Origin: Methylobacterium sp. NEAU K
Lineage (GTDB): Bacteria > Pseudomonadota > Alphaproteobacteria > Rhizobiales > Beijerinckiaceae
Assembly: GCF_030700285.1 (NCBI RefSeq)
Contig: NZ_JAUYZJ010000003.1
Location: 1 to 64,000 of the forward strand
DNA: 64,000 nucleotides
Reading direction: 5' to 3'
The notes beneath the pieces are model-generated. The model worked only from the letters and a program-made list of their open reading frames with translations, had not been told where the DNA came from and made no database searches. This document shows positions 56,316-64,000 of this stretch, piece after piece. Made by a program: the position numbers and the translations under genes. Within the stretch, counting starts at the first letter, position 1; every line of letters begins with the position of its first letter.

Positions 56316-56948
56316 ATGCTGTCTCACGAGCAGATCTGGAACGCCATCGATCGCTTGGCGGAGCGCCACGGCTACTCCGCCTCCGGGCTTGCGCGCCGCG
56401 CCGGCCTCGACGCGACGAGCTTCAACCGGTCCAAGCGCATCGGCGCCGACGGTCGCAAGCGCTGGCCCTCGACCGAATCGGTCTCGAAGGTTCTGGCTGC
56501 GACCGGCGCCAGCCTCGACGAGTTCCTGAGGCTCATTGAGGCCCGGGAGATCCCAGCCCGCACCATGGTTCCCCTGATCGGGCTGACGCAGGCGGGCGCG
56601 GGGCGGCTGTTCACCGACGAAGGCATGCCTACCGGCGGTGCCGGCTGGGAGGAGATCGAGTTCCCCGATCTCGGTGAGGAGCGCGCTTTCGCCCTGGAAA
56701 TCCAGGGTGATTCCATGCAGCCGCTGTTCCGTGACGGCGACGTGCTGATCGTCTCGCCCACCGCCAGTGTGCGTAAGGGCGACCGTATCGTGGTTCGGCT
56801 GCACGGCGGCGAGGTGCTTGCCAAGGAGTTGAAGCGGCGCACGGCCCGGACCATCGAGCTGGCGTCACTCAACCCGGAGCACGAGGACCGCGTCCTGAAT
56901 ATTGGCGAGGTCGCCTGGATGGCCCGGGTGATGTGGGTGCGCCAATAG
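56316..56948 (+). CDS. Phage-repressor-like S24 family transcriptional regulator
   Basis: A 210-residue CI/LexA-like regulator. The N-terminal helix-turn-helix (IWNAIDRLAERHGYSASGLARRAGLDATSFNRSKRIGADGRKRWPSTESVSKVL) reads DNA; the C-terminal S24 domain has the catalytic Ser133 in LEIQGDSMQPLFRDGDVLIV and Lys170 in GGEVLAKELKRR. The Ala-Gly cleavage region is not the usual AlaGly of LexA: QAGAGRLF near residues 92-98 offers AG pairs. Such proteins are often domesticated prophage or stress repressors that self-cleave with RecA. The nested palindrome upstream may be its operator. Confidence 0.9.
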   Translation: MLSHEQIWNAIDRLAERHGYSASGLARRAGLDATSFNRSKRIGADGRKRWPSTESVSKVLAATGASLDEFLRLIEAREIPARTMVPLIGLTQAGAGRLFTDEGMPTGGAGWEEIEFPDLGEERAFALEIQGDSMQPLFRDGDVLIVSPTASVRKGDRIVVRLHGGEVLAKELKRRTARTIELASLNPEHEDRVLNIGEVAWMARVMWVRQ

Positions 56949-57062
56949 TCGGCTGCGCCCCACGCGACGGACGCGGGCGGCCCGAGGCTTGGCCATGGCG
57001 CCGTTCGTCGCTATCGCTGACGACGTCGCGGGCTTCCCGCACCCGCTCAGCTCGGACGCAGC

Positions 57063-58160
57063 ATGGCGCAGCCTGGGACGGAACACGGCGCGGATGGGGA
57101 GCCGCTCTCGGGCGAGGCCCGCGCACTGCTCGACGCGCTACCCACGCCGAGCTTTCTCGTCGATGCGCGCGGCGGCATCCGGCACGTCAATCCGGCTTTC
57201 GAGCGCCTCACCGGCCAGACGGCCCGGGCGCTGGTGGAACGCGGCCTCGACCTAATCCTGGCCGCCCGAGGATCGCCGGCGCCCGACCTGTCCCGCGACG
57301 CGCCGCAGGAATTCCTCGCCGCACGTCCGGATGGGACCAGCTTCTGGGCATGCCTCACCACCGCAAAGCTGCCCGGCGCGGCAGACCGGGTCTGCCAGAT
57401 CCTGGACGTGACGGCGCAGCGCGAGGCCGAAGGGGCGCTCGCGCTCTCACGGCAGCGCGAGGCGCTGGGTCTCCTCACCAACAGCGTGGCGCACGAGTTC
57501 AACAATTTCCTCCAGATCCTGATCGGCTACATCGACGGACTGAAGCGCAGGCTCGGAGACCGACCCGAGCCGTTCATCCAGCGGGCGCTCACCCGCTCGG
57601 CCGACGCCACCGAGCGAGCCGCAATCCTCACGCGCCAGCTCCTGGCCTATTCCCGGCGCATCGCTCCGGATGTGCGGCCCGTCGACCTTGACGCCATCGT
57701 GGCCGATCTCGCCGGCCGCCTCGCACCTGACCTCCCGGCCGGGATCCATCTCACGGTCCGCACGACGCCCGGCATGCAACGGGCGATCAGCAACCCGACG
57801 CAGATCGAATTCGCTTTGCGGCATCTGGTTGCCAATGCCTGCGAGGCGATGCCGGCCGGTGGCACACTGACGCTCTCGACCTTCCGGGTCGATCCCAACG
57901 ACCGCGCCATGCACCAGCCGGGTGAGGGCACCGTCGGCATCCTCGTCAGCGATACCGGCCAGGGCATGTCGCCCGAGATGCTCGCCCGCGCCCTCGCGCC
58001 CTTCCAGACCAGCCGGGAGGCTGGCCGTGGAGCCGGCCTCGCGATCGTGCACGGGCTGATGAAGCGCCAGAACGGCACGATCACGCTCGACAGCCGGCCG
58101 GGGGAGGGCACCCAGGTCCGGCTGGCGTTTCCCGCTGCGCCGGAGCGCACGCTGCACTGA
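57063..58160 (+). CDS. Soluble PAS sensor histidine kinase
   Basis: A 365-residue cytosolic kinase without membrane helices. A PAS domain (residues about 22-120: LLDALPTPSFLVDARGGIRHVNPAFERLTGQ; AADRVCQILDVTAQREAE) is followed by a dimerisation segment with His144 in LLTNSVAHEFNNFLQILIGYIDGLK and a HATPase domain (RHLVANACEAMPAGGTLTLS; VGILVSDTGQGMSPEM; TSREAGRGAGLAIVHGLMKRQNG). No response regulator gene adjoins it, so it is an orphan kinase. ATG at 57063. Confidence 0.92.
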   Translation: MAQPGTEHGADGEPLSGEARALLDALPTPSFLVDARGGIRHVNPAFERLTGQTARALVERGLDLILAARGSPAPDLSRDAPQEFLAARPDGTSFWACLTTAKLPGAADRVCQILDVTAQREAEGALALSRQREALGLLTNSVAHEFNNFLQILIGYIDGLKRRLGDRPEPFIQRALTRSADATERAAILTRQLLAYSRRIAPDVRPVDLDAIVADLAGRLAPDLPAGIHLTVRTTPGMQRAISNPTQIEFALRHLVANACEAMPAGGTLTLSTFRVDPNDRAMHQPGEGTVGILVSDTGQGMSPEMLARALAPFQTSREAGRGAGLAIVHGLMKRQNGTITLDSRPGEGTQVRLAFPAAPERTLH

Positions 58161-58284
58161 CGACACAGCCGGCGAAAATCGTCATCCGGGCATCGCGCGG
58201 GCCGGACTAAAACCCGTGCTGAGCCGTCCCCATATAGTCGTCGGCGATCTTCGCCACTCGGTTCTCGTCCTCAGAGGCGCGTAC

Positions 58285-59247
58285 ATGCTCACCCTTTCCT
58301 CGCGCCGCCGGCGCACGGCCGCCCTTCTGGCGGTGGCCGCTGCGCTGACAGTCGCGGCTCCCGTCGCCGAAGCCCGTCCGGGTGGGGGCGGGTCCTTCGG
58401 TTCGCGTGGCTCGCGAACCTTCTCGGCCCCGTCCGCCACGCCGACCGCCCCGGGCGGCGGCATGACGATGCAGCGGTCCCAGACCGCGCCGTCCCCCGGC
58501 ATGACCAATCCCGGGATGCAGGCTCCCGCGGCGACGGGGCGCCGGTTCGGCGGTGGCTTCTTCGCGGGCCTTCTCGGCGCCGGCCTGCTCGGAGCGCTGC
58601 TCGGCGGCGGCTTCTTCGGTGGTCTGGGCGGGCTCGCCTCGATGATCGGCCTGCTGTTCCAGGTCGGCCTCGTCGTGCTGGTCGTGATGATGGTCCTGCG
58701 CTTCTTCCGACGCCGAAACGAGCCGGCCGGCGCCGGCGCCCCCTACGCGCGCTCGAACCTCGACGGCGTGCAGGGTCCGGGAAGCCCGAAGGGCAGCCAG
58801 GGGCCGGCAGGCGGCATGTTCGGTGGGCCGCGGCCCGCGCAAGCGCGGCCGGTGCAGATCGGCCCGGCCGACTACCAAGCCTTCGAGCGCCTGCTCGGCG
58901 ACATCCAGGACGCCTATTCCCGTGAGGACCGTGTGACGCTGGGGAACCTGACGACGCCTGAGATGGCGGGCTACTTCGACGAGGAGCTGCGCAACAACGC
59001 GGCCCGCGGCGTGGTGAACAAAATCTCGGACGTGAAGCTGCTGCAGGGCGACCTGTCGGAATCGTGGGGCGAGGACCGCACCGACTACGCCACCGTGGCG
59101 ATGCGTTACGCCCTCAAGGACGTGATGGCGGACCGCGCCAGCGGACGGGTCGTGCAGACCGAGGCCTCGGAGGCTGTCGAGCTGTGGACCTTCCAGCGTC
59201 AGCCCGGCCGCGGCTGGGTGCTCTCGGCGATCCAGCAGACCCGCTGA
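58285..59247 (+). CDS. Tim44-like domain protein, exported membrane protein
   Basis: A 320-residue protein with an N-terminal signal or anchor (MLTLSSRRRRTAALLAVAAALTVAAPVAEA), a Gly/Ser-rich low-complexity segment (RPGGGGSFGSRGSRTFSAP), Gly-rich membrane helices (GGGFFAGLLGAGLLGALLGGGFFGGLGG; MIGLLFQVGLVVLVVMMVLRFF), and a C-terminal Tim44-like domain from about 195 (DYQAFERLLGDIQDAYSREDRVTLGNLTTPEMAGYFDEELRNNAARG; WTFQRQPGRGWVLSAIQQT). In alphaproteobacteria these proteins are assigned to the membrane import-like/cell-envelope group. ATG at 58285 is chosen because the preceding frame is not signal-like. Confidence 0.9.
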   Translation: MLTLSSRRRRTAALLAVAAALTVAAPVAEARPGGGGSFGSRGSRTFSAPSATPTAPGGGMTMQRSQTAPSPGMTNPGMQAPAATGRRFGGGFFAGLLGAGLLGALLGGGFFGGLGGLASMIGLLFQVGLVVLVVMMVLRFFRRRNEPAGAGAPYARSNLDGVQGPGSPKGSQGPAGGMFGGPRPAQARPVQIGPADYQAFERLLGDIQDAYSREDRVTLGNLTTPEMAGYFDEELRNNAARGVVNKISDVKLLQGDLSESWGEDRTDYATVAMRYALKDVMADRASGRVVQTEASEAVELWTFQRQPGRGWVLSAIQQTR

Positions 59248-59263
59248 TCGATTCCCAAATATG

Positions 59264-59290
59264 ATGTCCCGGCAGTTCCGGCCGGGACAT
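59264..59290. terminator. Bidirectional hairpin between the Tim44 gene and rsmA
   Basis: ATGTCCCGGC (59264-59273) and GCCGGGACAT (59281-59290) form a perfect 10-bp stem with a seven-base loop. It lies just past the Tim44 stop and overlaps the last base of the rsmA stop codon, so it may end both convergent transcripts. It has no long T-run. Confidence 0.5.
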
Positions 59291-60186
59291 TATCCCGCTT
59301 GCTTCGATCTGGCCGGTGCCGTCTCGACGGCGCCGGCTTTTCTGTGTGTGTCCCAAAGATTGGCGAGGGTGACGAAACCCTCGACCGGCACCTCTTCGGC
59401 CCTGGCGGTCTCCGGTATCCCGGCTGCCCCCAGCAGAACTCCCGCCTCCGGCGTGAGCGCCTTCAGGCTCTGGCGCAGCATCTTGCGGCGCTGTCCGAAC
59501 GCCGCGCGGGTCACGGCTTCGAGCGCCCCGGCCCGACAGGGCAGCGGCTGCGGGCGCGGCACCAGCCGGACCACGCTCGACGTGACCTTCGGTGGGGGGA
59601 CGAAGGCCGAGGGGCTTACGTCGAACAGGATGTCGGCCCGCGTGCGCCAGCCGCACAGCACACCGAGCCGACCGTAATCGGCCCGCCGCTCGGGCCCGGC
59701 GACGATGCGCTCGGCGACCTCGCGCTGGAACATCAGCACGGCCTGATCCCACCAGGGCGGCCAGGCCTCCCCTTCGAGCCAGCCGGTGAGCAGCGCCGTG
59801 CCGACGTTATACGGCAGGTTCGCGACGATTCGCGCCGGACCGGTGCCGATGAACGGCCGCGGATCGAAGGCCAGCGCGTCGGCGTCGATCACCTCCAGGC
59901 GGCCGGGATAATGCGCGGCGATCTCGGCGAGCGCCGGCAGCGCGCGCGGATCACGCTCGATCGCGACGACCCGGGCCGCGCCCTCGGCCAGGAGCGCCCG
60001 GGTCAGGCCCCCGGGGCCGGGACCGACTTCCACCACCGTGACGCCGTCGAGCGGCCCCGCGGCCCGGGCGATCCGCCCGGTGAGGTTGAGATCGAAGAGG
60101 AAGTTCTGGCCAAGAGTCTTCTTCGGCTCCAGGCCGTGCCGGGCGACGACCTCGCGCAGCGGCGGCAGGCCGTCTGCATCGCTCAC
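59290..60186 (-). CDS. rsmA: 16S rRNA dimethyladenosine transferase
   Basis: It dimethylates A1518 and A1519 of 16S rRNA (KsgA). The 298-residue protein has [64 protein letters not shown], motif [21 protein letters not shown] and [28 protein letters not shown]. The start is GTG at 60186 ([14 protein letters not shown]) with GAGGAACG ahead, ten bases past the pdxA stop; the longer upstream reading runs into pdxA. Convergent with the Tim44 gene. Confidence 0.97.
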   Translation of the reverse strand: MSDADGLPPLREVVARHGLEPKKTLGQNFLFDLNLTGRIARAAGPLDGVTVVEVGPGPGGLTRALLAEGAARVVAIERDPRALPALAEIAAHYPGRLEVIDADALAFDPRPFIGTGPARIVANLPYNVGTALLTGWLEGEAWPPWWDQAVLMFQREVAERIVAGPERRADYGRLGVLCGWRTRADILFDVSPSAFVPPPKVTSSVVRLVPRPQPLPCRAGALEAVTRAAFGQRRKMLRQSLKALTPEAGVLLGAAGIPETARAEEVPVEGFVTLANLWDTHRKAGAVETAPARSKQAG

Positions 60187-60196
60187 AGCTCGTTCC

Positions 60197-61315
60197 TCAC
60201 AACTCGTCCTCAGGATCGAAGTGCTTGGCACCTGACGGCCGCGGCCGGCCGGCATACAAATTGAACGCGATTATGTCGGCCCCCCCGGGCGCCGAACCGG
60301 CGCGCCCGGCCTCGGTTGCGGCCAGCCGCTGCGCCAGCCGCAGGGCGGCGACGAGGCTGTCGGCACGTGCGACGCCCGTCCCGGCGATGTCGAAGGCGGT
60401 CCCGTGGTCCGGCGAGGTGCGGATGAAGGGCAGGCCGAGGGTGACGTTGACGCCCTCGTCGAACGCGATGGTCTTGATCGGGATCAGCGCCTGATCGTGG
60501 GTCGGCGCCAGGACGGCGTCGTAGGTCGCCCGGGCGCGAGCGTGAAACAGGGTGTCGGCCGGCAGGGGGCCGCGGATGTCGATGCCGGCGGCGCGCAGGC
60601 GGGCAACCGCGGGCGCGAGCACGTCGCGGTCCTCGTGGCCGATCGTTCCGGCCTCGCCCGCGTGTGGGTTGAGGCCGGCCAGGACGAGGCGCGGCTCCGG
60701 CAGCCCGAAACGGTCCCGCAGGTCGCGGGCGACGATGCGGGCGGTCTCCTCGACCAGGTCCTGGGTGAGGAGGCTCGGCACGTCCTTCAACGGCACGTGG
60801 ATCGTCACCGGAACGACCGCGAGTCCCTCGCTCCAGATCATCATCACCGGCCGCGGCGGCGTGCGGCCGGGCGGCACCGACAGGGCCGCTAGGAACTCGG
60901 TATGTCCGGGATGGGCGAAGCCGGCCCGGGTGAGCACGAACTTGGCGATCGGGCTGGTGACCACGGCGGCAGCGCGCCCGGCCGTCACGAAGCCGACCGC
61001 GGCGGTAATCGACTCGATCACCGCGCCGGCGTTGGCGGAATCCGGGACGCCGGGCACGGCGGCGACGCGTGCACCGCTCGGGAGCGGCACGACTGGCAAC
61101 GCCCGAGCGAACACCTCGGCGGCGGTCTCGGGATCGACCTCGGCCACCGGCACGGGGTGGCCGAGGCGGTTCGCCAAGCGCTCGATGAAGTCCGGATCGG
61201 CCACGAGGAAGAACGGCGGCAGCGGATCGGCACCGCCACGCGCGAGCCAGGCGCTCAGCGCCAGTTCCGGGCCGATCCCGGCAGGGTCTCCGAGGGTGAG
61301 GGCGAGCGGCGGCAT
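60197..61315 (-). CDS. pdxA: 4-hydroxythreonine-4-phosphate dehydrogenase
   Basis: It oxidises 4-phosphohydroxy-threonine for pyridoxal phosphate synthesis. The 372-residue protein has [24 protein letters not shown], the metal-binding HTEFLAALS and [33 protein letters not shown], and [48 protein letters not shown] at 61315 (MPPLALTL) is the usual start; the long open frame upstream is Arg-rich noise. Order lptD, pdxA, rsmA on one strand is the common alphaproteobacterial arrangement, but surA, usually between lptD and pdxA, is absent. Confidence 0.97.
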   Translation of the reverse strand: MPPLALTLGDPAGIGPELALSAWLARGGADPLPPFFLVADPDFIERLANRLGHPVPVAEVDPETAAEVFARALPVVPLPSGARVAAVPGVPDSANAGAVIESITAAVGFVTAGRAAAVVTSPIAKFVLTRAGFAHPGHTEFLAALSVPPGRTPPRPVMMIWSEGLAVVPVTIHVPLKDVPSLLTQDLVEETARIVARDLRDRFGLPEPRLVLAGLNPHAGEAGTIGHEDRDVLAPAVARLRAAGIDIRGPLPADTLFHARARATYDAVLAPTHDQALIPIKTIAFDEGVNVTLGLPFIRTSPDHGTAFDIAGTGVARADSLVAALRLAQRLAATEAGRAGSAPGGADIIAFNLYAGRPRPSGAKHFDPEDEL

Positions 61316-61500
61316 CGGTGGTCTATAGCGCCGGTGCGGCGAGGGCGCATCCTCGGCGCGCAGGCGTCTGGCGCTGGGGGACGTGCCCCACTGGCGTCGC
61401 TGGCGCGGGGAGGAGAGTGCGCGGCGTCCGGCAATCCGCGGATCCGCAAGCGGGCACCGGGATGACCGGCCGCCACCGCGGAGCGCCCCGGGCAAAAAAT

Positions 61501-64000
61501 TCACCGCACCGACGCGATGCCGTCGGCGGTCGTGGCGGTTCCGACGTTCTGGCGAAGATCGGCTTCGCCCAGCGTCTTCAACTCCACGCGGAGGAGCACG
61601 GTCTGGTTGCGCTCGCGCACCCCCGTTGCGGTGGCGATCGGCGAGCTGATGTAGTTGAGCGAAACAGTCGTGCACTCGTCCTGATAGCCGCCGCCGAAGC
61701 TTGCCCCCGAGAGGTAGAAGCGACCTGGATTCTGGTAGACCGGGACCATGCCGATCGGGTTGGTGAAATAGGACGCCAGCGCATCCGTGTAGGTGTTGCG
61801 GACATCCAGATAGTGGGTGAGGTCCACGAGCAACGAGCCCGACAGGAACCAGTTCGGCGTGATGTTGTAGGTTGCCGTCGCGGTGATCCCCTCGCGATAG
61901 TGGCTGTAGCCGAGGAGCGGCTGCGCCTCATAGTACGAGTAGAAGGCCGACACGGTCAGCGGCAGGAACGGAGCGAACCGAGCCGTCGCACCGGTCTCGA
62001 AGCGCGCCACGTGGAAATCCGCGTGGTCGAACCGAGCCCGGCTGATGAAGGTGATGTTCTGGTTGGGCGAGACCTGGAACCGGCCGACGAAGTCCGACCG
62101 CTGCGATTCCAGCCCGGAATCCAGGCCGACATTGGCGATGTCGCCGCGGCGGAAGGAGTTGACACCGGCGAGCTGGATGGACTCGCCGAACATCACGTTC
62201 GCGTACCACCCGGACGGCGTGACGATGGAGTACTGACCGCCGAGGTTGGTGCGGACGCCGCCCTCGACCCGGTCGTAGCCGGAGAATTTGTCCCATTCGA
62301 ACAGTGACGTGTCGTCGAACACGAGGCTCTGCGCGTCCTCGTTGGGCAGCCGGCCGATCCGCGTCTCGGAGGGGCGCGCGATGATCTGGCCGATCGGTTC
62401 GAGGGTGTGGACGCCCAGCGCACCGAAATTGGCCACGAACGGGTAGCGGTAATCGAGTCCGACCGCCGGCATCACCCGGCCGGCGAAACCGTCGTCGATT
62501 TTGGCGACCTGGGGTGCGAGGTCATTCTGGTAGCCGGAGAAGCTCGGATTGGTGAAGAAGGCGTCGGTGCGCAGATAGGCGAACGGCGTGAACTTCTGGC
62601 CGAAATCGTCGATGAAGCTGCGCCGCCAGGACAGTTCGGCGGACGCGCGCGTGTTGGTGCCGGCGAGTCCCTGGATCAGGCAGGTCCCGCGCTGGAACAC
62701 CGTGCAGGTCTGGTAGAGCGGGAAGCTGACGCCGTTGACGCTCGGCGAAAACAGGTAGCTCGAGGTTCGGGGCAGGCCCTGGTACTGCGTCGTCTCACGG
62801 GTCAGGCTGGTGATGTTGGCCTGGAACCGGACCTCGCCGCCGATCTCCGCCGGACCGTTGACACGCTTGTCGTAGTCGATCACCGGCGCGACGATCGGCT
62901 GCTGCTTCTGCCAGTCAAAGCTCGACAGGCCCTTGAAGTAGTAGCCTCGCGCCTCGAACCACGACCTGTCACCCTGGCCGACCAGGTAGCCAGTAGACGT
63001 CGCCTCGCGGAAATAGTCTGTCGTGATGTTCTGGTTGCGGATCCGGTAATTGTCGAGGAACCACTTGTCGGTCACGCCGACGACGTCCCAGCCCGTCCGC
63101 CAGCGGTCATTGATGTAGAACCGGCCTTGCGACTCCACGGAGCCACGGAAGTCGCGCTCGCCGGCTCCGAGCGGGCTCGGCAGGAACGCCGAGGGCGTCG
63201 TCTGCGAGATGCCCGACAGGCGCACGTCGTAGAAGCCGTTGTCGATCCGCTGGCGGAACTCGCCCTGGGCGAGTAGCCCCTGGCGGCTCAGCACGGTGGG
63301 CGTCAGCGTAAGATCGTAGTTCGGCGCGAGATCGACGAAATACGGGAGCGACACGCCCCGGCCGAGGGCGGTCGTCGAGATGAAGCGCGGCGTCAGGAAG
63401 CCGGTCTTGCGCTTCACCGTGGGGTCCGGCGCCTCGAAGTAGGGAAGATACGCCACGGGAATGCCGGCGATCTCCAGGGTCGAGTCGTCGAAGTAGATCG
63501 TGTGGGTCTGGTTGTCGTGGATGATCTTCTTCGCGCGGATCTGCCACAGCGGCGGCGTCTCCGGATGATCCTTGCACGGCTCGCAGGCGGTGTAACTGCC
63601 GGCATCGAAGCTCGTCTGCTCGCCGTTCAGGCGCTCAGCCCGCGGCGCGGAGAACCGCGTGCGCACGGTCTCGAACCGCCGCTGAACCGTCTGCTGGCCC
63701 CGGAAGGCGTCGACGAAGCCGGTCTTGAAATCGTCGGTGAGCTCCATGCGCTCGCCGGTCACGACCCCGCCATCGGCCTCGGTGAGGCGGACGTTGCCCT
63801 CGGCGAAGACGCGGCCATTGTTCCGATCGTAGCGCACGCGGTCGGCCTGAAGCGTCCGCGGGCCGTAATGCAGCTCGGCATTGCCCCGGGCGGTCACGGT
63901 GCCGTGATCGTTGTCGTAGATCAGCTCATCGGCCTCGACGAGCAGCTTGTCGCCGGGCTTGCCGGCCTTAACGGCGGGCAGACCCTGGGCATGCGCCAAG
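61501..64000 (-). CDS. lptD: LPS-assembly outer-membrane protein LptD (N-terminus outside window)
   Basis: The OstA/LptD beta-barrel that inserts lipopolysaccharide in the outer membrane. At least 832 residues are visible: an N-terminal LptA-like beta-jellyroll (LLVEADELIYDNDHGTVTARGNAELHYGPRTLQADRVRYDRNNGRVFAEGNVRLTEADGGVV), a connecting segment with Cys pair (TACEPCKD), and a C-terminal barrel rich in alternating strands (FLTPRFISTTALGRGVSLPYFVDLAPNYDLTLTPTVLSRQGLLAQGEFRQ). The signal peptide and first residues lie past 64000, so the apparent first codon (TTG) is internal. Followed by pdxA after 185 bases. Confidence 0.95.
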   Translation of the reverse strand, partial: LAHAQGLPAVKAGKPGDKLLVEADELIYDNDHGTVTARGNAELHYGPRTLQADRVRYDRNNGRVFAEGNVRLTEADGGVVTGERMELTDDFKTGFVDAFRGQQTVQRRFETVRTRFSAPRAERLNGEQTSFDAGSYTACEPCKDHPETPPLWQIRAKKIIHDNQTHTIYFDDSTLEIAGIPVAYLPYFEAPDPTVKRKTGFLTPRFISTTALGRGVSLPYFVDLAPNYDLTLTPTVLSRQGLLAQGEFRQRIDNGFYDVRLSGISQTTPSAFLPSPLGAGERDFRGSVESQGRFYINDRWRTGWDVVGVTDKWFLDNYRIRNQNITTDYFREATSTGYLVGQGDRSWFEARGYYFKGLSSFDWQKQQPIVAPVIDYDKRVNGPAEIGGEVRFQANITSLTRETTQYQGLPRTSSYLFSPSVNGVSFPLYQTCTVFQRGTCLIQGLAGTNTRASAELSWRRSFIDDFGQKFTPFAYLRTDAFFTNPSFSGYQNDLAPQVAKIDDGFAGRVMPAVGLDYRYPFVANFGALGVHTLEPIGQIIARPSETRIGRLPNEDAQSLVFDDTSLFEWDKFSGYDRVEGGVRTNLGGQYSIVTPSGWYANVMFGESIQLAGVNSFRRGDIANVGLDSGLESQRSDFVGRFQVSPNQNITFISRARFDHADFHVARFETGATARFAPFLPLTVSAFYSYYEAQPLLGYSHYREGITATATYNITPNWFLSGSLLVDLTHYLDVRNTYTDALASYFTNPIGMVPVYQNPGRFYLSGASFGGGYQDECTTVSLNYISSPIATATGVRERNQTVLLRVELKTLGEADLRQNVGTATTADGIASVR

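Noticed and set aside
61316-61675. Long N-terminal extension of PdxA
   Set aside because: The added residues are Arg/Pro/His-rich without resemblance to the family; [13 protein letters not shown] at 61315 is the conserved start.

Overview
This 64 kb window is chromosomal DNA from a high-GC methylotrophic alphaproteobacterium, almost certainly a Methylobacterium/Methylorubrum-type organism. The evidence is internal. It carries a lanthanide methanol dehydrogenase operon (xoxFGJ), a fused pqqC/D gene inside pqqA-B-CD-E, the formyltransferase/hydrolase genes fhcBADC, the tetrahydromethanopterin (H4MPT) genes mtdB, mch and fae, and an fdh4-type formate dehydrogenase. The groESL operon has a CIRCE element. 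No rRNA, tRNA, CRISPR array or insertion sequence was recognised. All assignments rest on reading the sequence and on remembered family motifs; no database search was run.

Layout. 1-5.3 kb: end of a chemotaxis receptor, a Tat-exported acetamidase/formamidase-like protein, malic enzyme maeB, and a hexapeptide acetyltransferase coupled to a DUF3297 protein. 5.4-7.1 kb: a small AT-rich accessory patch with a broken polymorphic-toxin-like gene and an overlapping, immunity-like partner. 7.2-11.3 kb: a leftward block aspS, glycosyltransferase, acyltransferase, small unknown gene. 11.4-13.5 kb: a WYL-like protein, RNase D, a perfect 23-bp inverted repeat and a small unknown gene.

14.2-38.6 kb is a nearly continuous C1 supercluster: xoxFGJ (methanol to formaldehyde with its cytochrome), folPBK (pterin synthesis), pqqABCDE plus two coupled secreted unknowns (cofactor for XoxF), a two-component system, fhcBADC (formyl-H4MPT to formate), and rightward beta-RFAP synthase, mtdB, ATP-grasp, mch, ATP-grasp, CitG-like, fae (formaldehyde capture and H4MPT-linked oxidation plus cofactor synthesis). 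A strong terminator follows fae. Together these encode methanol oxidation, formaldehyde activation and oxidation to formate, and much of the cofactor supply.

39-64 kb: groESL, corA, a soluble PAS chemotaxis receptor, a ligase-associated helicase/phosphoesterase pair (the helicase apparently starting at CTG and carrying an in-frame palindromic-repeat insertion), an HSL-type hydrolase, DUF6460 and MATE proteins, a CitE-like CoA lyase, fdh4AB, pyrD, a DUF952 protein, an S24 phage-type repressor with a nested palindrome upstream, a PAS histidine kinase, a Tim44-domain protein, rsmA, pdxA (without the customary surA beside it) and lptD, which runs off the right edge.
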